DNA of 64,000 nt, from NCBI GenBank assembly GCA_950022295.1, contig OX465597.1:394945016-395009015 (forward strand). Reading direction: 5' to 3'. Below are positions 35,950 to 47,947 of the stretch, in pieces (the stretch's first letter is position 1; every line of letters begins with the position of its first letter). The DNA is from Bromus sterilis. Lineage: Eukaryota > Streptophyta > Magnoliopsida > Poales > Poaceae. The position numbers were made by a program, and so were the translations under genes. The notes beneath the pieces are model-generated. The model saw nothing but the letters and a program-made list of their open reading frames with translations, did no database searches and had not been told where the DNA came from.

Positions 35950-36062
35950 GCATGCTATGCGGCAAACAAATGCAGCAATAAAATGCATCACAATCAAGCT
36001 ATACTCTAGCTGTAACGTCATTCTAGAGTCCGTGCTAACTAGGGTGTCCTACAGTAAGTTCA

Positions 36063-36074
36063 GCTCTAATACCA
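36063..36074 (-). promoter_or_regulatory. LTR3 primer-binding site (initiator tRNA-Met)
   Basis: The minus strand reads TGGTATTAGAGC, complementary to initiator tRNA-Met with one variant base. It fixes the orientation of the LTR3 copy to its right. Confidence 0.75.
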
Positions 36075-36583
36075 AGCGTTTTGGCACCCCGGCTAAAATA
36101 CCTGAACGCCCGTGCTCCAGCCCAGAGATCATGTCTTCTAGAACACGGCACTGCCTTATATAGAACTTAACAACTTTCTATTACCTATGAAATGGGTACA
36201 AGGGGTCTATTACAATGCTAGAAGAGCGAGACAGAGAACAAGCTTTCTCCTAATGCTAGCAATGGAACCACATCAAGCAACGGAATAACTCTGTAGCAGT
36301 AGAATAAATCTTAGCAGCGGAACAATGGCGATGGTGATGGACTCCACTCCAAAGGGACACTGCTGGGACACCTTCTAGCTCACATACACCAGGAACGTCG
36401 TCCTACGCAAACACGGCATTGCCTGCAAATCTGGCATGACACGCCAAGTCAGTACATTGAATGTACTTGCAATAGCAGTTCAATTAATGCTAACATGATG
36501 AATCTAGCATAATACCAAGATTAAGACTAGTGCAAGAACAATCGTCATTTAAGATCACATTATGGACAACTTACTCACGTCAT

Positions 36584-36772
36584 GATCATCGCATGATCAT
36601 GCAGCTTACCTCAGAGTCCTTACAGACTCAGCAATCAGGTTACGGGTCATCGCATGACCAATCAACTTGTACGGGTCGTCGCATGACCACTCAACGGGTT
36701 AAGAGTCATTGCATGACCACCCAACTTATCAGGTCATCGCATGACCAACAACTTATACGGGTCGTCGCACGA
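36584..36772. repeat. Hairpin minisatellite, left half
   Basis: Units of 28-30 bp repeat a 15-base dyad GGTCAT-CGC-ATGACC: 36645-36659, 36674-36688, 36704-36718, 36732-36746 and a part unit from 36760, plus a variant GATCATCGCATGATC at 36584-36598. The array is cut at 36772 by A3 and resumes at 51503. Confidence 0.88.
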
Positions 36773-38395
36773 TGATTGCTAAGACATTGGTTACCCAAAG
36801 TGGAAGGTTGAGATGTAGCGTAACGGTAATTTCCCGTGGCAAAGATACCAAGGTTGAGATCGAACCAGTAGGACTCCAAAGACGACAAGTAGGCGGTAAA
36901 GTGAATAATGGCGCCATTCAGAACTCAGGGTTTCTTACTTTACCTGGACCTGCACATACAAAAAATAACTTTTCTCCCAACGTATACAGAGACTTGTCAA
37001 TCTCTCTGGCCTTTCCGTTTAAAAAGGATCAACGCAACAGATAAAAGGGTAATAGTAATTGCGAATGGAAAGTAAAACACGAAGTAAATTGAAGGTGTAA
37101 ACAGTGGTGGAAATATGGTGTCTCTCGATAAACAGCTACAATTAAAGTAAAAGAGCTCTCCCAAAAGACGATAAACAGCTATGCGAGGTGAACAAATTAC
37201 AGCTGAGCAATTGATAGGATTAAATATGCACCGCAATTCTAACTATGCTACAAAAGAAAGGAAGAGGCTGAAAGGCATGGGCAGTACGCCAAGACTAGTA
37301 GACCAAAACCCATCTGCATCTACTCACTAATTATCCACCTTGAGATATCTATCCAGAACATCTCGCTGGTATTAAGTTGCGAGCCCTACCCAAAGTGTAA
37401 ACCCAAATCAACAGACAATGGCATTAAAAGAACTTTGCGTAAAGTAAACAATCCTTACAGTCGCGGTTACAAAAACCATTGTTTTCCCCCTTGTGGCAAC
37501 AACACATCCCCTAGACTCATGTTTCTGTCACTCAAGATAGTCATCAGGGAGCATGAACCCAAAATCATGCATAACGCTCCCTCTTGGAGTTGCAATCTGA
37601 CACTTGGCCAAAGCAATAAAAAACAACGGAGAACATGCAAGAATTACTCAAGAACATAAATATAAAAGGAGAATAAGCAAATATATTACTCATCACAATC
37701 TGAACATAATCTCATAATCCATCAGATCCCAGCAAACCCAACATAGCAACAGCAGAAAGAATTACATACGTGCCTTGATCATGTAAGGCAGCTCACAAGG
37801 TCTAATCCATGAAGAACAAAGATGGGAGAGGACATCACATAGCTACTGATCATGGACCCATGGTCCAAGGTGGACTACTCACGGCTCATCCGGGAAGCGT
37901 CCATGGTGGTGGAGAAGCTCCCGGAGGTCAATCCCCGGGAAGAGGTCTTCTGGTGCTCCAGATCTTGGAAGCGTGGCGGCGGCGGAACAGAGGACAGATC
38001 ATGAAAAAGGGGTCTGTCCTCGGGGTTTTGGGACGAGATATATATATATATAGGAGAAGGGGCCAGCAAGAGTCCAGGCGACACCACCCTAGGTCGCGCC
38101 CCCTGGCCGCCTGGGCACCAGGTGGGGCCCCTCTGGCCCCCCCTTCGGGCGTTTGGAAGCTTCCGGTAAGCAGATTTTTCATATATTTTTTCCAGAATTT
38201 TTGTGCCAATTTAAGTATTTGGAAAACCTGAAATACAAAAACAGCAGAAAACAGAAACTGGCACTGGGGTGCACTGAGTTAATAGGTTAGTACAAATATG
38301 ATAAAAAGTGTATGAAAGTGTATCAAAAGCATAGCAATATCACCCAAAACATGCATGGAGCAAGGAGAAATTATAGACTCATTTGGGACGTATCA
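36773..38395 (-). repeat. A3 3' LTR
   Basis: It matches 29381-31060, but the first part is shortened: TGATTGCTAAG replaces about 20 further bases of the A1 copy. The end GGGACGTATCA is at 38395, followed by a polypurine-type stretch. The TATA box region is expanded to a run of AT dinucleotides (38038-38052), unlike the single ATATATA in the other copies. Confidence 0.88.
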
Positions 38396-39086
38396 ACATC
38401 CCCAAGTTAATTCCTTCTCCTCCTCGAGTAGGTAAATGATAACAAGCATAATTTATATGGTGACATTATAATAACCATATAAGAACTTTTAAGTAAAGCA
38501 ATCAAGGCATGTAATTAAATTCAAGTCATAACAAGCAAGAGTCTATATTAGCATTGAAACAAGCAACATAAGAACATAAAGGTGCAAGAGCTCTCGCTGT
38601 CCCTGACTCGAATGTCTAAAAATGGTGTTTGCGTGCAAGAACTGGGAGATGGGAATACGAGAGATTAAAAAAAAAAATTTATTTGGTTGAGGAACTCAAT
38701 CTACTAAAGTTTCACACTTAGTCTTCTTTGGAAGCTTATCTTGACTCGTCCCCAGACCACTAGCTAGGTACAAGTCAAACTGATCCACTCCCTTTCGATA
38801 TTTTGAGCACTCATGCAATGGATGAGCGTAAGGAATAAAGATGACACTTAGGATGGCAAAGATAGATATGGTGGAGGAGGAAGACAAAAAGGTGTGAAAG
38901 GCTCACATCAATGAGGACAATCATAGGCGAGAGAATGCCAAATGATAGATATGATGTGAGGAGTAGGGATTGCCATGCAACGGATGCACCTGTGAGCTAT
39001 GGGAAGCTCTCCAATGGAACTAGTGGGGTTGCATCCAACTTGCTTGCTCAAGAAGACCTAGAGCTCATTTGAGGAGGCTCATCATT
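38396..39086 (-). other. A3 internal noncoding DNA left of Chr2
   Basis: It is homologous to 24370-25050 of A1. No gene is supported. It ends with TCATT (39082-39086), the left target duplication of Chr2. Confidence 0.8.
39082..39086. repeat. Target-site duplication TCATT, left of Chr2
   Basis: It pairs with 48767-48771. Four extra bases (AGTC, 39087-39090) lie between it and the LTR. Confidence 0.85.
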
Positions 39087-39090
39087 AGTC

Positions 39091-42000
39091 TTTCGGGACC
39101 CGGGGTTAGCGTATGTAATTCCAGTCATGATACAATCACATGGAGAGCCGAGAGCCGTACCCACTTGTCTAAGCAGACAAGGCCAAGCACAGAACACTCT
39201 CGGAAAGCATCAAACGTGAGGGGCATCCCATCCAGGCCGGATGATCAACTGAGATGGGTCCTCATCGCCCGCTCACAAGTCTAAATGATTGTGGGTGGTG
39301 AAATCCCATACTCATAGACAAGTCGCCTCAACCATGTTATCGATTGAATCCTAACTCTTACATATACTTACTCCAGCCCGATCACTTAGTCGGGGTCTAG
39401 GGCGGGCTCGATCATACAACAAAGTGTGCACGTGACAAAGTCACGAACAATCGCATCGCGATGCCCCAAGTTGCGCACATCTAAGGGCCACTTGGTGTAT
39501 AAAAGACCGCCAGCCAGATCACAACTAAGGTCTCGAAAACCCATACTAAGACATGCATGTTATAATCATACACGCAGCACACATGCCTAGTATGAACAGC
39601 AGGTATCATCACATAACTCTACAAGTACTCTTTATTGATATACACATAGAGCATACAAAGATCACATGTCTGTGATCACATTACATCATACAACGGAAGC
39701 AAATTAGGTCTGAGTACAAACAAGTTTAACAAATGGCTTAGAGAAGCCTTGTACAACAAACATGCCCTTCCACGAGGGACCAGACTGCTGTCTGGGACTA
39801 TGCTAACTTAGTCAACGTCCAGCTTCACGAAAGTGACTCCATCGGGGTCCGGTTCTTATCTAAAACATAGAATAAGCAAACATGAGTACAAAATCGTACT
39901 CAGCAAGACTTACATCAGAACTACACTACTTATGCTCAAGTATCAAGGTAAAGGGAGGTGGGGTTTCATCATGCAGAACTACCACCTCTGACTTGGCTAA
40001 TCCTGAACTACAAATACCAGACTTGAGGTAACAAGCGTACACGAGTCCACTACATCTCCAACCAATACACCACTATGGTTACTTCCTCGACTTCCCCACG
40101 AGGAAGCACACCATAGCACTCACGCTTATATTGTGAGTTTTATAAGTATCCATTCAAGTTGTCTAATAATCAGGTACAGGTTCCAAGTAGTCCTTAACCG
40201 CGGACGCGGCTATTCGAATAGTTTTGTTAACCTTGCAAGGGTGTAAACTACACACACATGACCATCACTTACCACCAGGTCTCGCCACCGTTCAAGAGGT
40301 GACATCGAGGATGCTCACCACGAAACTTCGCTCACAACCGGTCTATTCCAGGAGTCGACTATCTGAGTTTGTCACCGCTCGAGAGTCCGGCCGGAACAAC
40401 GAAACGGACCCAGACAATGTAGGCAACCGAGACGCCACCTCTGACAGATGGTTTCACTGTCTCACAGATCGACCCACATATCTAGGATGATGCAACATTT
40501 CCACTCACTCTTTTTCTATGCCTATGTCAAATGGAAGGCCCGCACTAATGTGACTCCTGGACGTCGACACGGATCAAGGTACTAGGCCGAGAGGGGTCAG
40601 TGAGCCCAATGTGTGGTTGTACTCTTTGCCTTGGATTACCATACAAGAACTCGGTGCTTAAGGCGGTGTTCAACGAGACAACCCACTGTGTACTCCTACA
40701 CAGCCTCTCATCGTTCACCTTGTATTAGGGTGGATTCACCGACACAGTTTCACTTCCATCAACACCATGTTCACCATCATCCCGACTCACATCAAAAGCA
40801 ACCTCATGTAACACTAAGCATGCAATAAGCTATAACAGTTGCAAGGGCTTCATGATATCAAACAACTCCTATGTCAGCTAGGATTGTGGTTTGCTTACTA
40901 CTGTGACAACATGATAGGTCATGCATCGGATATGGGTTCAACTATGCGGTAGAATCGATACAAGATGATCTCCTAAACATGCATAAGAGAGACTGAGAGG
41001 GAATTGGGATTTTATAGACATGATGAATGGGGTTTGCTTGCCTTGCTGACGAGGTTCGATATCGGGGTCTTCAACGAAGGGGGTGGCCTCCGGTTCCGGT
41101 TGCACGTCTATCGAGCAAACAATCAAACAAGGTATAAATTTATTTACAATGCTCAAACACATGATCAATATTGAAATGGTGATGTTCTTGGTCACAATGT
41201 GGGTACAATTCCATTTAAAAGAAGTCAAATGCAAAGTCATTTGCAAATGTGCTTCAAATTTGAATTTGAAATAAAGCCATATGGATGTTTTGCACTGTTC
41301 ACCCATTTTAAAATGGTCAAACATGAAAACAGAGCCCATATTCATAATCTTTGGATTTTTCTGATAATTTTTCATATATTATTTGTTTAATTTGGAGTTA
41401 ATACGAATTTTCTATGAATTTCCAAAGTTTAAATGTTTTTCTAGAATTTTCTGGATTAATTTAATTCTCTAGAAAACCTTTATTGCGTCATGCTGAGGTC
41501 AGGGTGATGTCACAGGGGGGCTGACGGGTGAGGTCGGCTGGTCTGTGACAGAGGGGTTTAAACCCGGTTTAGTTATCTTAACAGAGGGGTTAAGGGGGGG
41601 GGCTGGCCCACTTGGCAGTCACTGTGGGGGGTGATTAAGGGCTAATTAGCCCTTAAGCTAATCCACCCGACCGGCGGCTAGCCGGCGGTGCCACTGGGCA
41701 CGGCGGAGCCCTGCCGGAGTGACCATTTCGGCCACTGGAGAGCTCGCCGAGGCCACCAGAGGGACGCCCGAGGTCAACCGCGTCACCCAGCGTCCACGGG
41801 GAGGCTCGGGGGTGACCGGAGCCTCGCCGGCGTCAACAAGGCGCGGCGGCCGTGGCACTGCTGCGACGGGGATGGCGAAAACCTGCGCGGGAGAGGGTGT
41901 TTTTGGGTGCAGCGTAACCAGAGAGTGGTGGCGGATACTTTGGGCACATCCACGTGACCAATTGGTCACCTGAGTGTTGCCGACGACGACTCGCGCGGCG

Positions 42001-43020
42001 GCGCAGTACTGCTCTCAAGGCAGCAATGGCTAGACGAAGAGAGGGAACGCGCGGAGAGGGGAAAAACCATCGGGGCCTCACCGTGGAGATGAAGGCGTTG
42101 AAGTCCGAGGCGGGGAGGCACCGTGGACGACGAATTCCGGCGAGAAGCTCCACGGCGGCCGGAGAAAAACGGAGACAACGACGTCGCTTGCAAGGCACCC
42201 GGGCTCGATTGGGCGTGCAGGATGAAGAAGACGGCGATGCAGGGGCTTCTGGACAAGTCGGGGCGGCTCCTCGTCGCCGTTGGCCACGGGCACGCAGTGG
42301 CGGCGCTCCGGTGTGGCTTCGGGTTCGCGGGATTTGGCGAGGAAGAGGGAGCGGGCGACCACGGGGAGAGGGGGAATGGAGAGAGGTCTCCAGAGGGGGC
42401 TTCCAGGCGGCCAGGTGACGCCAAGGCCAAGCTGCTGCGTGGCCGGCGACGAGCGTATGCTCGCCACGCAGTGGCGTGCTCGGCTGGCCTGGAGGAAGAA
42501 GACCCTGCCCCTGGTGGGCTGGGCCGGCTTCTGGCCAGGCTGGGTCATGTAAGTGGGTGGGGTGGTCTCTCTTTCCCTTTCTAATTTTCTTCTGTTTTGT
42601 TTTTCTGTTATTTTGTTTTGCTCTGGTAAAAATACCAAAACATTTTCTAATAAGGCCCAAATACTTTTATAAATACTAGGTGACCAGTAGCTAGCCACAT
42701 ATAGGATTTGGACATTTTTTAAATTCAATATATTTTGAATTTAATTCAAATAGGGTTATTTTAATTTTCCAAAGCACTGTTTAAATTGTAGAAATTTCCT
42801 TGAGTGTGGAAAAATACCCAAACCACTTTTAAAATGATCAGCATCATTTATAGGAATTTTCCAAACATTCAAATGATTTTTGGAAAAAGATTTTTATCTG
42901 GCCATTTCAAATAATTTCTCAGGGCTTTCTGCTTCCCCATTTTTGAATTTCTTTTGAATTTTTGCATGATGCAAAGGGCACAAACAAACCCTAGCACTTA
43001 CCCTAGTTGGGGTTCTGACA
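39091..43020 (-). repeat. Chr2 3' LTR
   Basis: It pairs with 47948-48766 at both ends. Its outer end is TTTCGGG rather than TGTCGGG. It has the palindrome pair (40198-40221), dyad (39660-39677) and GC-rich island (about 41500-42560). A 275-codon frame in the island (41833-42660, minus) is discussed under rejected items. Confidence 0.93.
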
Positions 43021-46000
43021 ACTCGCCCCCACTCAAAAGAATCTCATCCCGAGATTCAGAAGTCGTCGGGAGGAAGGTGGGGTACTCGACACGGAGGCGG
43101 TCTTCTCTTTCCCATGTTGCTTCTTTCTCAGAGTGATGCGACCATTGCACTTTGAGGAACTTGATCTTCTGACGACGAGTGACAAGCTCTGCTGAATCAA
43201 GAATACGAACAGGGTACTCTCGATAAGAAAGGTCATCTTGGAGATCAAGCGTTTCATGGTCGACTTCGCGGATGGGGTCCTTGAAGCAACGCCTGAGTTG
43301 TGACACATGGAATACATCATGTACTCGGGAAAGGTGAGGGGGTAGTTCAAGTTGGTAGGCAACTTCTCCATGTTTAGCAAGAATGCGGAAAGGTCCGATG
43401 TAACGTGGGGCCAACTTGCCTTCGATACCGAATCTTTGGGTACCCTTCAGAGGAGTAACCCGGAGGTAAGCCTTCTCATCAATATTGTAGCTCTCCTCTC
43501 TATGATGATGATCATAGTAGCTCTTTTGACGAGACTAAGCGGCTTTCAAACGATCACGAACAATGCGAACTTGCTCTTCTACTTCCTTGATCATATCCGG
43601 TCCAAAGAGTTGTCTTTCACCGGTTTCTGACCAGTTAAGGGATGTTCGACATCGTCGTCCATATAGGAGTTCAAAAGGAGCCATGTTCAGACTACATTGA
43701 AAACAGTTGTTATAAGCAAATTCGGCGAATGGAAGAGACTTCTCCCAATTCGTTCCGAATGAGGTAACACAAGCTCTGAGCATGTCTTCCAAGATTTGAT
43801 TTACCCTTTCATCTTGACCGCTAGACTGAGGATGGAAAGCCGTACTAAAGGAGAGATGAGTTCCCATAGCACTCTGAAAGCTTCCCCAGAATCTAGAGGT
43901 GAAAAGGCTGCCACGATCAGAATTGATCACCAAAGGAACACCGTGAAGAGACACAATTCTAGAGATATACAAGTCCGCTAACTGGCTAGCAGTTATAGAC
44001 TCGCGAAGTGGAAGAAAGTGAGCAACTTTGGAAAGTCTATCAATGACCACGAAGATGGCATCGTTTCCTTTCTGGGTTTTTGGAAAGCCGGTGATGAAGT
44101 CCATACCGACTTTGTCCCATTTCCACTCTGGAATAGGCAAAGGTTGAAGTGTACCAGCAGGTCTTTGGTGTTCTGCCTTAATGCGACGACAAACATCACA
44201 TTCAGCAACAAATCGAGCAATGTCTCTCTTCATCCATGTCCACTAAAATCTCTGGCGTAGATCTCGGTACATTTTTGTGCTACCGGGATGAATTGAGAGG
44301 GGTGTGTCATGGGCTACTTTGAGGATGAGTTGCCATAGATTCCTATTCTTAGGTACTACCAAACGATTTTCAAAGAATACCGTTCCTTTACTATCCGTGG
44401 AGAAACATTTAGCAACTCCGCTAGCAATGTTCTCCTTGATCCGGCGAACACCTCGTGCACGCCTTTGGGCAACTATGATTTGATCCTCAAGGGTTGGTTT
44501 CGCCACCAAGTTGAAAAGAGATCCATGAAGAACAATCTCAAGATTAAGGTTGCGAAATTCCTCATGAAGAAGTGGTTGATACTGTTGTAACATGAGGGTG
44601 TTACAATACGACTTACGACTTAGTGCATCAGCCATGACATTGGCTTTGCCTGGGGTGTAAGAAATTCCTAAGTTATAATCTTTTATCAACTCTATCCAGC
44701 GTCTTTGCCTGAGATAAAGATCTGGCTGGGTGAAAATATGTTTGAGGATTTGGTGGTCGGAATAGATCTCACAACGATTACCAAGGAGGTAATGTCGCCA
44801 AGTCTTCAGGGCGTGAACTACGGCAGCGAGTTCAAGATCATGGGTTGGACAGTTCTCTTCATGTGGCCGCAACTGGCGTGAAGCATAAGCTACCACATGC
44901 CTATCTTGCATAAGTATGCATCCTAACCCTTGCCGTGAAGCATCACAATAGATCTCGAAATTCCTTTTGGTGTCTGGAGGTGCAAGTACGGGTGCAGAAG
45001 TCAATCTTCCTTTTAGCTCTTGAAAGCTTTCCTCGCACTTGGGGGTGCATTGGAATTTCTTATCTTTCTTGAGGAGTTCAGTAAGAGGCTTTCCAACTTT
45101 AGAAAAGTTCTCGAAGATGCGGCGACAATAGCTTGCTAGGCCAAGAAAACTCCTAACTTGCTTAACCTATTCAGGTGGAGTCCAGTCAAGGACGGCCTGA
45201 ACTCTCTCGGGATTGACTGCAACACCTTTCGCAGAAATCACGTGGCCTAAGTAGGTCACTTCTGGTAGCCAAAATTCACACTTAGAGAACTTGGCATAAA
45301 GGCGGTGCTCTCTAAGTTTCATCAATACCAACCTAAGATGTTCTGCGTGCTCTTCTTCGTTCTTCGAGTAGATGAGAATGTCATCAAGATAAACTACAAC
45401 AAATTTATCTAGGTACTCCATGAAGATCGAATTCATCAAGCGCGAGAATGTGGCAGGGGCATTGGTTAAACCGAAGGACATGACGGTGTACTCGTAAAGA
45501 CCATAACGAGTAGTGAAAGTCGTTTTTGGAATGTCCTCATTTCGGATTTTGATTTGATGATAGCCTAATCTCAAATCCGTCTTGGAGAAGACAGAGGATC
45601 CTGCAAGTTGATCATAAAGATCATTGATCTTGGGCAGTGGGTACTTGTTCTTTATCGTCGCTAAATTTAGCGGGCGATAGTCTACGCACATCCTTTCTGT
45701 TCCATCTTTCTTCGTTACGAACAGAATGGGGCAACCCCATTGCGATGAGCTAGGGCGGATGAAGCCTTTTGCCAACGAAGCATCAAGTTGGGTTTTTAGC
45801 TCAGCTAACTCATGTGGGGCCATTCTATATGGGCGTCTGGATATTAGGGATGTGCCTGGTATAAGATCCCCTATGAATTCTACACACCTGTCGGGTGGCA
45901 TTCCCGGCAGCTCTTCAGGAAAGACATCCGGGAAGTCACGAACCATCGGAACATCTTCAAGGTCTGGAAGTGGAAGCACATTCAAAGTCTGCACCTGGAT

Positions 46001-47478
46001 TCTAGAGCTGGGTGATGTGTAGTCAATGGTCTGGCCTGAAGGATGGGTGAGTTTAACTGATTTTGCTTTACAATCAAGGAAAGCATTCTGCCTTGATAAC
46101 CAATCCATTCCTAGGATGACATCAATGTCTGAAGACTTGAGGGCTATAAGAGAAGCAAGGAATACTAAACCCTCAATTTCAATTTGATTACCATGGCTTA
46201 CTCTATTAGTTTGCCACTTTGAACCAGGAGTTTGAATGATCATTGGAGAAAACATTTCTTCAAAGGGGAACTCATGATGAAGTGCATAACTCTCCGACAT
46301 GAATGAATGAGAAGCTCCTGGATCGAAAAGAACGGAGGCGGGGATATGATTGACTGGGAGTGTGCCAAGGATGACGTCAGAAGCAACAGTGGTTTCCTCA
46401 ACTGAGATTTGGTTCACATAACCACTACTTGTGACTGAAATCTTTGCTGGGATGGTTTTGGTGGTGGATTTCTTTGAAGGCTTATGACTAGGTCGACGGG
46501 GTGCCACAAACAATGTAGGGCATTGTCGGAAGTGATGGCCTATCAGACCACAAGTGAAACACACCCTGCCTGAATTATTGGAACTGGGATTGCTTGGTTG
46601 CACACCATCATTCCGGGGTGGAACAATGTGTTGAGGTGGATGGCATATATTCGGTGGTGACCTCTGGAGAAGGCTTTGAGGTATGACACTGGTTGGAATC
46701 CAAATTCGGCGTTTCTGAGGGGCTGAACTGGAAGAAGAAGCAAGCTCAAGAGCATGCTTGCGGGACTCTTCGAACACTTCATTGCCATGCTCAGCTCTGA
46801 AGGATCTGTTGACTAAATCCTCAAAGGTGGCAAATTCGATGAGGTTGAGATCATGGCGAAGGATAGGGCTAAGTCCCTTACAGAACCTTGCCTGTTTTCT
46901 GGCATCGGTGGTGATCTCATCTTGGGCATACCGGGCAAGACGGTTGAACTCCCTCACATACTCGTGAATGGACATTTCTCCTTGATTCAGATTGCAGAAC
47001 TCTTCCTTCGTGCGCTCCATCAACTCATCCAGAATGTGGTACCCTCGAAAGGCAACACAGAACTCCTGCCAAGTCACTATGTGACCATCTGGCTGCATAG
47101 CAACATAGTTCTCCCACCATTGAAGAGCAGCACCCTCCAAGAAGTATACCGCAAAAACAACTCGGTCATCGGGAACAACACGTGCAGTGTCAAGCTTACG
47201 CTCGATGGAACGGAGCCAATCATCAGCTTCAAGTGGCTCAGAAGAACATCGGAATCCGGTGGCTTGAGGAGGATGAAGTCCTGAATGCTCACAACCACAT
47301 TGCAATGACGTGAGGTATTCTGCTCGATGAGCTCCAGAAGGCGTGTTTGATCGCGTTGATTGTTCTCAGTTTCCATCATGATTTCCGCCGCAGAAGGCGG
47401 TGGTAGAGGTTCATCATCATTTCGATTCCGAACACGGTCTCGATTCCGACGAACAGCACTACGAGTTCCACCTGACAT
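42998..47478 (-). pseudogene. Chr2 gag-pol polyprotein, four lesions
   Basis: It starts at ATG 47478 (MSGGTRSAVRRN). A frameshift in gag lies between about 47300 and 47260. The rest is one frame down to 42998. The 712-codon segment 47305-45167 has gag ADDWLRSIERKL, the CCHC knuckle (Cys249, Cys252, His257, Cys262 counted from 47305), protease DPGASHSF (Asp328) and RT YLDD (639-642). Stops are TAG at 45167-45169 before RNase H, TAG at 44243-44245 inside the integrase zinc-binding region and TAG at 43535-43537 before the chromodomain-like tail. RNase H (CDASRQG, DLELAAV, SDHQ) and integrase (C-x2-C, GMDFIT, SDRGSLF, GQDERVNQ) keep their key residues. The tail has GPFRILAKHG and VQWSHHSEKEATWE. 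The frame ends 23 bases inside the LTR. Confidence 0.93.
43021..43036 (-). promoter_or_regulatory. Chr2 polypurine tract
   Basis: The minus strand reads TTGAGTGGGGGCGAGT directly before the LTR start at 43020. One C interrupts the purine run compared with Chr1. Confidence 0.8.
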
Positions 47479-47931
47479 CCTGTGTGATAAAAATCAACAA
47501 TCAGAACAGGTTGCATGATGGATTCAAAGACAAGAAGGACATGATGAAGACGGAAAAGATTGTAATGCAATGGCAAGGATCCACAGAAACTCGGAATAAA
47601 TCTGGCAGCATAATGGCTACACCGGGATGGAAAACAATACAACCTCGAGGAGATTGAACAAAACTTCCTCAAGGAACTCAAAACGAAGACTCTGGACGAC
47701 TACAATAATCCTACGGCTAAAAGGAAGCACTCAACGAGATGTTCTAGTAACACATAGATGAGCCTAGTCCTATCATCCCGTAGAAAAGATAAGGGTGACC
47801 CAGAACTCAGATCGATGAGGTAAGGAGAAAAAGAAGCCTTACGTTGTTCCCTTATATACCCAAGTAACTATATAACTATAGAATGCTAGACTCGACTTCG
47901 ACCAAGGGTTGCTAATCCTACAGACAGTCCT

Positions 47932-47943
47932 GCTCTGATACCA
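47932..47943 (-). promoter_or_regulatory. Chr2 primer-binding site (initiator tRNA-Met)
   Basis: TGGTATCAGAGC on the minus strand, separated from the LTR by the 4-base spacer GACT (plus strand AGTC, 47944-47947). Confidence 0.93.
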
Positions 47944-47947
47944 AGTC

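Larger units (their letters stand above)
35950..36772 (-). mobile_element. LTR3 element: internal start and 5' LTR, minus strand
   Basis: The internal stub 35950-36079 includes a primer site; the LTR begins at about 36080 (its terminal TG is mutated) and runs to 36767, where A3 was inserted, then resumes at 51508. Without A3 the LTR would be at least 800 bp. It holds a 28-30-bp minisatellite. No coding sequence is left, so I cannot assign the superfamily with certainty; the primer type fits Gypsy or Copia. Confidence 0.6.

Noticed and set aside
36645..36772. Regularly spaced dyads that superficially resemble a CRISPR array
   Set aside because: The spacers are repeats of each other, the DNA is clearly plant retrotransposon, and there are no cas genes. 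It is a minisatellite.
41833..42660. A 275-codon minus-strand frame inside the Chr2 LTR, in the sense direction of the element
   Set aside because: It lies in the GC-rich island where stops are rare on all frames. The matching regions of Chr1 do not keep the same frame, and the composition is Pro/Arg/Ser-rich without motifs.
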